In this document: positions 39,362-47,995 of the stretch, piece by piece
How positions within the stretch are numbered: position 1 is the stretch's first letter
Layout: the number at the start of each line of letters is the position of its first letter
Assembly: GCF_004362865.1 (NCBI RefSeq)
Contig: NZ_SNYI01000002.1
Coordinates: 248,001 to 312,000, forward strand
Reading direction: 5' to 3'
From: Zeaxanthinibacter enoshimensis
GTDB taxonomy: Bacteria; Bacteroidota; Bacteroidia; Flavobacteriales; Flavobacteriaceae
Length of the DNA stretch: 64,000 nt
The notes under the pieces: model-generated
Told to the model about the DNA's origin: nothing
Databases searched by the model: none
The model's input: the letters and a program-made list of their open reading frames with translations, nothing else
Program-made: the position numbers and the translations under genes

Positions 39362-42300
39362 ATGGGGATTGAGGCAGAATCATATAGACCTAACTTGTGT
39401 ACTCATGGGGGGAGGATTAGGACCAGGACGAAGTTTTTGAGTTTTAATAACTGCTATAGCTCTGTTTTATTCTTGCTCTTCCTCTTCCAATCGGTTGGAC
39501 TCTTTGCTCAATTGGATCCTCTGCCACCTATTGTGCCTAATCCCAATCGTGGCCTCCCGGTTTTATACAGTATTGCCGATAATCGCTCTGAACTATATTA
39601 TGTAGCTCCCGATCCTGCTACTGTTCCGGCCCCAACATTTGTAAATATCACTTTTGGAGGAGCACCTATCACATTTTCAGGTGAAGGTGGAGGTTACCGC
39701 TCCACAGATCAGCTTATTTACGTATTCAGGGATAATGGAGGTAACTCAGATATGTACTCTATAGATCCTGTCACTGGGATCGCATTACTTGTGCATCCAG
39801 CTATCTGTACAGGACATGTTGAAGGGGCAGAGTTCTATATCAATAATTCCACTGGCGATGAAGTCCTGGTGATTATTCACAACGGGGACGGGGTAGACGA
39901 GGTTCTGGCAGTTAATCCTAATGCCAACGGACCAAATCCTGCCTGGTCTCCCTATGCGGGTTTTCCTAAACCCTTATCAGGCGCACGTACTAGAGCCGAT
40001 GGGATATCCTGGGATCCCGTGGGTGCCGAGTTTTATGTCCAGAATGATGATAATGTGGATTATTATACATTGGATATTAATACGGGAGTAACCACCTATG
40101 CCTTTACCAGTGCGCTGGCGGTGGATGGAGAGGGAATTACCTATGCCAGCGATGGAAAAAACTATATTGAGGATGAAGGCCAGGCCGGCCAGGGCAGGAT
40201 GCTGTTCAGCGTCGATGTTCCTTCCGGGGCGATGGTGCCTGTGGCGCAACTTGGAAGTACGGGAGATGTGGAATCTATTATGGGAAACCTGGGGGTAAGG
40301 GATGATAGTGGTGATGCACCTTCTTCCTATGGATATGCTTCTCACAATTTACCGGTGATTGCCAGCACCCCGGTTACCATATTCCTTGGAAGCAGCCAGC
40401 CTGATAGTGAAGATCCTTTTATAAATTTCAGTACGGGGACTAGTGATGATAATAATGGTGATGATGAAGATGGAGTAACCAGCGGCGGACAAGATTTCAG
40501 CGGTCAACTTCTCAGTCTGGGCTCTGTAAAATCTATTGATATCGCTGCCGCAGGCGCAGGGGTTCTTAACGCCTGGATCGATTTTAACAGGGATGGGGAT
40601 TTCTCTGATCCAGGGGAGCAGGTTGCCTCTGATGTCGCGCCTTCCGGGGGACTGATTACTCTGAATGTACCTATCCCAGTGTCGGCAGTTCCGGGGGTTT
40701 CTTATGCTCGCTTCCGATATTCTTCTGAAACCGGCCTGGCAGCAGGTAATTCTACAGCAAGGGACGGGGAAGTAGAAGATTACCAGGTGATCATCCAAGA
40801 TACGATCTCCTGCCCCCCGGGAGAAACTAATGAGGAATATTTCACTTACAGCCCCATATATGCTACTGCTGTAATTGTGGATAATAGTGTGAGTAATGAA
40901 GATAACGCTCTCGGAAACGATGATACTACAACGGCTCGTTTTAATAATAATGGGGATGAACTCGTGCTTGAAATGGGCGAGATCATCAACAGTGGGGATG
41001 CTGTAACAGTTAATGGGGAAGACGGGGACGACCTGGATATCTGGGTATCATCAAGTGCTACAGGGCCCTGGACACAGGTAGGCTTCAATGCACAATTGGA
41101 TTTCAACTTCAATTCTCCCATAAATTGGTTGTACATCCGGTTCAGGAGAGGAGACGGGGGGGGAACAGAAGACCTGAGCTATATTGAAGCCACCAAATCC
41201 TATTCTAATTTCCGATGTACACCAGACAATGACGGGGATGCCATCCCTGACCGATCAGACCTGGATGATGATAACGATGGTATCCCGGATGCTGATGAAT
41301 TGGCTACCCTAGTAAGTACTGGCCAGCCTTCCTGCGGGGGTGAGACCGTATTGGACTTCAGTGCCGCCCCGGTCCTAGAAGCTGGTACCGATAGACAGAT
41401 TGGCGCTGTATACCGAGTAGCCAATGTAACTACTGGCACAGATGCCCTTATTACGGTTACAGATATATTTAACGCCTCCATCAATACAATAGATGATAAT
41501 GGGTCAGACCCGACCTACTTTAAGCCTATGACGGCTTTTAATTTTGCTAAGGCAGGAGATTGTGGTTACATCGAGTATCATATCCAGTTCGTCAATTCCG
41601 GCGGAAGTACCCCCGTTATAGTACCGAAATTCTTTATGAATTTCAATGATATCGATGGTAGTGCACAGTATGGCGAACAGACCTGGGCAGATAACCCATC
41701 AACCTATACTATAGACAACCCCACTGATCTCACCATGACCCAGGATGGGTCATGGGTGATCGGGACTTCAGGCACGGCGGGATACCCGGGTGCTGGGAAT
41801 GCTAATCCACAGGTGAATTTTAATGTGAATTATAATTCCAAGTCCGAAATATCAGTTCGCTTCGGGGCTGTTGCTTTCCAGGATGGAGCGAGTTCAGGGG
41901 GCAGGCAGCATAGTATTCAGTTTAATTGTGTGACAAATTATGTTAGCCCGGAAACCTATGGCCTGGATTCTGATTCGGATGGTATCGCCAACCACCTGGA
42001 CCTGGATTCTGACAACGATGGGATATATGATGTTATAGAAGCAGGTCATGATCTTCCTCATACCAATGGCGTGCTTAGTAGCCCTTATGGCCTTAACGGG
42101 CTGGCAGATGCAGTGGAAACCAGTGCTGAAAGTGGAATAATAAATTTCACGATAAGGAATTCAGATGGGACTGATGCCACTGATTACCTGGATAATGATA
42201 GTGATGATGATGGTTGTACAGATGCGAACGAAGCTTATGGAAATGCTACCGCTGATGGGGATGGGAATGGTTATTATGGTACTGGAGATCCCCCTGTTGT

Positions 42301-43768
42301 AAACACGGATGGAACTGTTGTCGCCGCCTCGTACGGGATCCCCGCAGATGGGGACGCTGATAGTACCCCGGATTACCGGCAGGCCGAGGCTCCCCCGACC
42401 ATCACTTCCCAACCCCCGGACAGGGTGATCTGTGCTGAAGGGGATACTACCTTCCCGGTAGTAGTGACCAATGCTGATACCTTCCAGTGGCAGCGGTATA
42501 ATGGGACGACGTGGACAGATATTACAGATGGAGGCATACACAGTGGTACCAACACGAACACCCTGGTGATTACTGCTGCCCAGCCATCGGATGATGGTAA
42601 TCAATACCGACTGATATCCTCGAATAGTAGTTTTATATGTAGTACAGTCACTTCAGTTCCAGCTAACCTTACTGTTGTACAGCCCGCTGCACCCACTTCC
42701 GGAGGAGACCAGGTTGAATGTGCGGATAACCCGGTTCAGACCCTGACTGCGACAGCCACCCCCCCTCCGGGATCGTCCCTGGTGTGGTACGATGCTCCTT
42801 CCGGTGGAAATGTCGTGGGAAGTCCAACCCTTAATGCAGTGGGTATGGTCACCTATTATGCCGAATCCCAGGATTCCGGTTCTGGCTGCCCGAGTGCCAC
42901 GAGAACGGCGGTTAACCTTACTATACAACCCAGGCCCACTATCGCGGTAACTGATTCTCCAACATGTAATATCTTTTTAACTGCCTATTCTCTGGAAGTT
43001 ACGGTGAGTAGCGGAACTGTAACCAGTTCTGCCGGGACAGTTACTGACGCAGGTGGAAATGTATGGAATATTACAGATATCCCGGATGGGACAGATATAC
43101 TCCTGACCGTTACGGATGGAAATGGCTGCGTGGAAACGCTCCCCGTTACAGCGCCGGATTGTTCCTGTCCCGTAGTAAATGCTCCCAATAGTGGAGGAAA
43201 TGAGGTCTATTGCAGCGGAGACCCTGTTCCCGCAGTTACAGCTACAGTAGGAGCCGGACATACCGTAGACTGGTATGATGCAGCATCCGGCGGGAGTTTA
43301 TTATTGAGTGGTAATCTGAGTTATTCTCCCTCGGGCCCGGGCGTATATTATGCTGAGGCCCGGAATACTATAACCGGCTGTGTCAGTGGAACCAGGACAG
43401 GAGTTAGTGTTTCTGAATTCTTTCCTGCAACCTCTACCATCGGGGCAGACCAGACAACATTTGTAAATGCCGATGCTGTTTTTACTGCAGCTACGACAAA
43501 TTCCAATTCCTACCAATGGCAGGTAAGTACTGATGGAGGTGGTAGTTATTCTGATATCGTAGATGGTTTGGAATATACAGGGACAAATACACTTACACTT
43601 ACAGCTACCGATGTACAACTTCCTAAGAATGGTTACCTGTACAGGCTCCAGGCTTTCCAATCCGGTTCTGCCTGTCCTCCGGTCAACTCCGCAGGTGCAC
43701 TTTTAACAGTTCGCCTCAGGACCGTGATTACCAATAGAAGGATTACGGTTCGTGCTAATCCGGACTAG
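39362..43768 (+). CDS. Large secreted protein with propeller-like, GEVED, TSP3 and Ig-like domains; NRRIT tail
   Basis: 1468 residues. A 24-residue leader precedes a hydrophobic signal segment (YSSVLFLLFLFQSVGLFAQ). A propeller-like region (about 65-310) is followed by a GEVED domain (about 382-480, with LNAWIDFNRDGDFSDPGEQV and DGEVEDYQV), a further beta domain, a TSP3 hinge ([17 protein letters not shown]) and a block of about 370 residues paralogous to the next gene. Several Ig-like domains of the YCSGDPVPAVTA type come next. It ends TVITNRRITVRANPD. No CHU_C or type A CTD. Expected at the cell surface or in the medium; function unknown. Confidence 0.85.
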   Translation: MGIEAESYRPNLCTHGGRIRTRTKFLSFNNCYSSVLFLLFLFQSVGLFAQLDPLPPIVPNPNRGLPVLYSIADNRSELYYVAPDPATVPAPTFVNITFGGAPITFSGEGGGYRSTDQLIYVFRDNGGNSDMYSIDPVTGIALLVHPAICTGHVEGAEFYINNSTGDEVLVIIHNGDGVDEVLAVNPNANGPNPAWSPYAGFPKPLSGARTRADGISWDPVGAEFYVQNDDNVDYYTLDINTGVTTYAFTSALAVDGEGITYASDGKNYIEDEGQAGQGRMLFSVDVPSGAMVPVAQLGSTGDVESIMGNLGVRDDSGDAPSSYGYASHNLPVIASTPVTIFLGSSQPDSEDPFINFSTGTSDDNNGDDEDGVTSGGQDFSGQLLSLGSVKSIDIAAAGAGVLNAWIDFNRDGDFSDPGEQVASDVAPSGGLITLNVPIPVSAVPGVSYARFRYSSETGLAAGNSTARDGEVEDYQVIIQDTISCPPGETNEEYFTYSPIYATAVIVDNSVSNEDNALGNDDTTTARFNNNGDELVLEMGEIINSGDAVTVNGEDGDDLDIWVSSSATGPWTQVGFNAQLDFNFNSPINWLYIRFRRGDGGGTEDLSYIEATKSYSNFRCTPDNDGDAIPDRSDLDDDNDGIPDADELATLVSTGQPSCGGETVLDFSAAPVLEAGTDRQIGAVYRVANVTTGTDALITVTDIFNASINTIDDNGSDPTYFKPMTAFNFAKAGDCGYIEYHIQFVNSGGSTPVIVPKFFMNFNDIDGSAQYGEQTWADNPSTYTIDNPTDLTMTQDGSWVIGTSGTAGYPGAGNANPQVNFNVNYNSKSEISVRFGAVAFQDGASSGGRQHSIQFNCVTNYVSPETYGLDSDSDGIANHLDLDSDNDGIYDVIEAGHDLPHTNGVLSSPYGLNGLADAVETSAESGIINFTIRNSDGTDATDYLDNDSDDDGCTDANEAYGNATADGDGNGYYGTGDPPVVNTDGTVVAASYGIPADGDADSTPDYRQAEAPPTITSQPPDRVICAEGDTTFPVVVTNADTFQWQRYNGTTWTDITDGGIHSGTNTNTLVITAAQPSDDGNQYRLISSNSSFICSTVTSVPANLTVVQPAAPTSGGDQVECADNPVQTLTATATPPPGSSLVWYDAPSGGNVVGSPTLNAVGMVTYYAESQDSGSGCPSATRTAVNLTIQPRPTIAVTDSPTCNIFLTAYSLEVTVSSGTVTSSAGTVTDAGGNVWNITDIPDGTDILLTVTDGNGCVETLPVTAPDCSCPVVNAPNSGGNEVYCSGDPVPAVTATVGAGHTVDWYDAASGGSLLLSGNLSYSPSGPGVYYAEARNTITGCVSGTRTGVSVSEFFPATSTIGADQTTFVNADAVFTAATTNSNSYQWQVSTDGGGSYSDIVDGLEYTGTNTLTLTATDVQLPKNGYLYRLQAFQSGSACPPVNSAGALLTVRLRTVITNRRITVRANPD

Positions 43769-43813
43769 GGTTAAACCACAGGTATATAAGGGTTTAAAGC
43801 ATATATAGGCGGG

Positions 43814-43858
43814 TTCACAACATATATTTCTGGAAGTGAGCAGTTTGCAAGATTTTAG
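43814..43858 (+). promoter_or_regulatory. Shared upstream element, gene 43904
   Basis: TTCACAACATATATTTCTGG (43814-43833) resembles CTACACAACA-TTATTT. A -7 is poor (GATTTTAG at 43851-43858). About 90 nt before the ATG. Confidence 0.35.
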
Positions 43859-43903
43859 AGGGGTAGTTGCTTGATATTCAATCGACTGCAAAACCTTAAG
43901 TAC

Positions 43904-46900
43904 ATGATCTCCCTTTCCCCCTATAAAACAAATTTGGATCCTAAATTATTTGTCCTGGCATTATGCCTTTGGATCTCTCATGCCACTTATTCCCAGACTA
44001 CATTCACAGAAAGCGCAGCTGTCTACGGATTAAACATAGCTGGTAATAAGGATGGGGGACATGCCTGGGCGGATTACGACCTGGATGGAGATTTTGATTT
44101 GGTAGTGAACACCCAGGGATCCGGGTACCTGCTCAGGAACGACGGGGGAGTATTCACAGACCAGACTGCTGCGCTGGCTCCCGATTTTAACAACGGGTCC
44201 CTGGAGCGGACGGCACTTTTCGTAGATTTCAACAATGACGGTTACCCTGACATTTTTAGGAATAAACATAATGACATAAGAATCTATCTGCAGGACCCGG
44301 CTACAAACCGGTTCGGAGACGGGGCAGGGGGAACCCTGCCTAGCCAGCAATTTACCTCCTTTACAGACGGAATGAACACTGAAGGGGCAGGGGCGCTTGA
44401 TTATGACGGGGATGGGGACCTGGACATATTTGTCGACAACCATAATTTTGGAATAGATATCCTGGAAAATGACGGGAATGGTTACTTTACCCATGTAACC
44501 CGGAAGACCGACAGCCCCAACCCACCTTATAATGCCGGCGATCCGACTACCTGGCCCTTGGGCCTGGTGCAAGATGCCACCGATGGAGATTATGGTTCTG
44601 CTACCGATTTCAATGATGACGGCTGGGTGGATATCGTGGTTAGGAAGAAAAACCAGGTAGACCTCTTTACCAATGTAGGAGGTACCTTCCAGGACGGTGT
44701 GGATATTGACCAGGCCGATAATGGGAACAAAGGTTCCGTTGCTTTCTATGATTTTGATAATGATGGGGATTTTGACCTCTTCTGGACGGAAAACGGCATC
44801 AACCAAATCCACCGCAATAACGGGGACGGCACCTGGTCACCCTTGGGTGCTGCAACCGGCATTCCGCTTAGCTTTGCAGGGCAGATTGAAGGCTTGGCCT
44901 GTGGGGATGTGGATAATGACGGGGATATAGATATTTTCCTTACAGGGAGCAGTATTACCAAATTATTCCTCAATCAAATTAATAACGGTGGGGGAGCCAT
45001 GTCATTTGTAGATTCAGGACAGGTATTCAATGTTACTGACGGAGAGGGAAGCTCTTTTGTAGATATCGACCAGGACGGAGACCTCGATATTTACGTCAAC
45101 CGGAAAGGAAACAACAGGCTGTTTGTAAACAACCTTGGGATAGCGAACCGTACTAATCATATATTCATCAACATAAAGGAAGACCGGGATGAATTGGGAT
45201 TAACGGGTACCGAAGAACGTTTCGGGGTGGGATCCACTGCCAGGATCCTGGATTGCGACGGGAACGTGATCTCCGGCGTCAGGGAGGTGAACGGAGGTTA
45301 TGGACATGGAACCCAGCAACCCGGAATGATCCATTTTGGTTTACCCGGGGGTGCTATTACCCCTATTGTGATTGAAGTTTCCTATCCAAGGACCAGCTCG
45401 GGGAGGGTCATAGTCCGGCAACAACTGCGTCCGGTTGATTATTTTAATGGTAAGATCAATTTACTGGATGTATTTACAGATCTGGCAAATCTTCCCCCTG
45501 TGGCCCAGAACGATTATATCACCGCAATACAGGATGGAGATGTGACCTTTGATGCGTTGGCGAACAATGGGGATGGTCCTGATACGGATCCCGAAGGAGA
45601 ACCAATGGAAGTCATTTCGGTCACAACTCCGGTGAATGGTACAGCGGTCATCAATGGGGATGGGACCATTACGTATACACCCGATCCCGGGTTTGCCGGT
45701 AATGACCAGTTCAGTTACACTATGTGGGATAATGCCAGCTGTACTTTTACCTCGGAACAGGATAGTGCTGAAGTTTATATCACTGTTTCACCTGATACAG
45801 ACGGAGACCTGATTGCGGACAGGGATGACCTGGACGATGATAATGATGGAATCCCTGACCTGGAAGAGATCGGGAAGATCATTAACCATAATCAACCTGA
45901 GTGCGGGGGAGAGACCGACCTGGATTTTTCAGCGGCTCCCACTTTAGAATCGGGAACGGCCCTCACCCAGGGAGCAGTATACCGGTTTTCCAATGTGACT
46001 ACCGGCACTGATGCCCTGGTCACCATTGTTCAGACCTTTAATGCCACGGTGGCCAATATTGATAACAATGGCTCTGCAGCTTCTTCTTTTAAACCACAGA
46101 CTGCTTTTAATTTCCCGAATACCGGGGACCAGGGCTATATTGAATATAAGATTGAGTTTGTAAACTCCGGCGGGACCACTCCAGTAGTAATTCCAAAGAT
46201 CTTTATCAATTTCAACGATATAGATGGGGGAGCTAATTATGCCGAAGAGAACTGGGCAGATAACCCCGCAACCTTCACAATCGATAACCCCACCGAACTT
46301 ACCATGGGGACAGATGGGTCCTGGGTTGTGGCCACCGGTTCCCTGATTGATCATGCCGGCTCGACCAATTCAGATCCTGAAGTCAACTTCACAGTGAATT
46401 ATAATTCTGTGTCGGTACTAACTATCCGGGTGGGTGCACTGGCCAGGGTTGATGGTGCTTCGGCAGGGGGAAGGCAACATGCGATCGAATTTGCCTGTAT
46501 CAATAATTATGTAAATCCGGAAACCTATGGTATAGACCTGGATTCGGATGGTATAGCCAACCATCTGGACCTGGACAGTGATAACGATGGGATCTATGAT
46601 GCAGTAGAAGCAGGGCATAACCGTGGACATACAGCAGGAATCGTCAACAGTACCTACGGTCTGAATGGTCTGGCCGATATAGTGGAAACCACCCCGGAAA
46701 GCGGGAATATTAATTATGGAATTGCGAACTCGGACGGAACTGATCCCGAAGACTACCTCGATACAGACAGTGATGACGATAGTTGCAGTGATGCCAATGA
46801 AGCCTATGCTGATGGTAATGCCGACGGCGGGGATAATATGTTTTACGGGCTCGGTAATCCACCTCCGGTAGACTCCCGGGGCAGGGTAATTGCGGCTACT

Positions 46901-47296
46901 TATCCAGTACCGGCAGACAATGGAAGCAGCGGGACCGAGGATCATTTAGAGGTTTTAAGGGCCAGTCTGGTCTCTGACCCCATTGACGATACCACTTGTT
47001 TAGGATGTGACAGCTCTTTTTCAGTCACCGCTAATGATGTGGATAACTATCAATGGCAGGTCTTTGACGGCAGCTGGAACGATCTCACCGACGGTGGGAT
47101 CTATTCCGGAAGTTCCACAAATACACTGCAACTGACAGACGTAACATCTGCCGAACAAGGAAGACAATACCGGGTGATACTGTCTAACCTGAACTTTGCC
47201 TGTTCTTCCACTTTTTCGTCTGCAGCTACCCTGACCATCCGTGTTTCCGGGGTCGTAACGAATCGCAGGATCACCTTCCGGGTGAATAAAAATTGA
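43904..47296 (+). CDS. Large secreted VCBS/FG-GAP, ASPIC/UnbV and cadherin-like protein; NRRIT tail
   Basis: 1130 residues from the ATG at 43904, chosen because a signal peptide follows (LFVLALCLWISHATYSQ). FG-GAP/VCBS beta-propeller repeats (about 45-410; calcium-binding D-Y-D-G-D-G-D-L-D-I-like loops) are followed by an ASPIC/UnbV domain (about 440-520, starting VGSTARILDCDGNVISG), a cadherin-like domain (about 530-630, PPVAQNDYITAIQDGDVTF), a TSP3 hinge, the about 370-residue block also present in the preceding protein, and a QWQ-type Ig-like domain. It ends GVVTNRRITFRVNKN. No T9SS CTD recognised. The layout suggests an adhesin or polysaccharide-binding protein; this is inference. Confidence 0.87.
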   Translation: MISLSPYKTNLDPKLFVLALCLWISHATYSQTTFTESAAVYGLNIAGNKDGGHAWADYDLDGDFDLVVNTQGSGYLLRNDGGVFTDQTAALAPDFNNGSLERTALFVDFNNDGYPDIFRNKHNDIRIYLQDPATNRFGDGAGGTLPSQQFTSFTDGMNTEGAGALDYDGDGDLDIFVDNHNFGIDILENDGNGYFTHVTRKTDSPNPPYNAGDPTTWPLGLVQDATDGDYGSATDFNDDGWVDIVVRKKNQVDLFTNVGGTFQDGVDIDQADNGNKGSVAFYDFDNDGDFDLFWTENGINQIHRNNGDGTWSPLGAATGIPLSFAGQIEGLACGDVDNDGDIDIFLTGSSITKLFLNQINNGGGAMSFVDSGQVFNVTDGEGSSFVDIDQDGDLDIYVNRKGNNRLFVNNLGIANRTNHIFINIKEDRDELGLTGTEERFGVGSTARILDCDGNVISGVREVNGGYGHGTQQPGMIHFGLPGGAITPIVIEVSYPRTSSGRVIVRQQLRPVDYFNGKINLLDVFTDLANLPPVAQNDYITAIQDGDVTFDALANNGDGPDTDPEGEPMEVISVTTPVNGTAVINGDGTITYTPDPGFAGNDQFSYTMWDNASCTFTSEQDSAEVYITVSPDTDGDLIADRDDLDDDNDGIPDLEEIGKIINHNQPECGGETDLDFSAAPTLESGTALTQGAVYRFSNVTTGTDALVTIVQTFNATVANIDNNGSAASSFKPQTAFNFPNTGDQGYIEYKIEFVNSGGTTPVVIPKIFINFNDIDGGANYAEENWADNPATFTIDNPTELTMGTDGSWVVATGSLIDHAGSTNSDPEVNFTVNYNSVSVLTIRVGALARVDGASAGGRQHAIEFACINNYVNPETYGIDLDSDGIANHLDLDSDNDGIYDAVEAGHNRGHTAGIVNSTYGLNGLADIVETTPESGNINYGIANSDGTDPEDYLDTDSDDDSCSDANEAYADGNADGGDNMFYGLGNPPPVDSRGRVIAATYPVPADNGSSGTEDHLEVLRASLVSDPIDDTTCLGCDSSFSVTANDVDNYQWQVFDGSWNDLTDGGIYSGSSTNTLQLTDVTSAEQGRQYRVILSNLNFACSSTFSSAATLTIRVSGVVTNRRITFRVNKN

Positions 47297-47995
47297 AATA
47301 ACTGGGATGAATCACTGAAGTTCAGCAGAGAATATCCTGCCCTGGTCACAACTGTTTTTTAATAATACAATGTTTAATATGAACCAATATCCGTTTAAGT
47401 TGAGAGTAAATAGTTGCCGCGTTCAAACGGAGAGACTGCCTGAAATCCGAACCAAATTTCGGCTTTCAATAAGCAGGAAATGGGCCAGCTCCAGACCCTT
47501 GGTTTTTGAAGATCTAAACCTGCAGAAAAAAGCTGATAATGGAGTAGGATCATCGGTGAAATACCCGGAAAATCAAATCTCGTTATTGCTTATCCTTATT
47601 GCCATGATCGACCAAAGTATGCCTGTAAATTCGATGAAATGCACCCCTATCACCTCATGTTTTGGACTGTAGACCGTCCGAAACCCCACTTACACAACAA
47701 TTATTTTCCCAGGGGAGGCATACGGTTAAATTTGTATGGTATAATTAAACTGGAACGTGAACCCTCCTGTATAATCGGGGTTTAAACACAACCAAACGTT
47801 GAAAAACTTGACCGACATTATGAAGTATCAACCAACCAAAATCTTCGCGGCCTTAAAACGACCGGCGAACCGCTCATTTCAGGATGCCTGGAAATGGCAT
47901 CACATTCCTTCTAAGTCGACCTGGATTCAGCAGAATTTCGGTACAATTTGTTCAGCCTGATTTGCAGGCCGGGATAGGGTAATTTCGAGAACAAC
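47297..47995. other. 699-bp region without a convincing gene
   Basis: An open frame at 47370-47672 (100 codons) and a 46-codon frame (47820-47960) have no recognisable similarity, unlikely composition and no signal, so neither is called. The region holds the shared upstream element and a strong -7 box at 47691-47734 and then about 260 nt of leader before the giant gene, an unusually long 5' UTR if the promoter is real. Confidence 0.5.
47691..47734 (+). promoter_or_regulatory. Shared upstream element and promoter, gene 47996
   Basis: TACACAACAATTATTT (47691-47706) is identical over 16 bp to 33510-33525. TAAATTTG (47727-47734), a full -7 match, lies 19-20 nt after the TTATTT. Confidence 0.55.

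Noticed and set aside
47370-47672. 100-codon ORF upstream of the giant gene
   Set aside because: No recognisable domain, no signal peptide, atypical composition, and it ends close to the shared promoter element; treated as non-coding.
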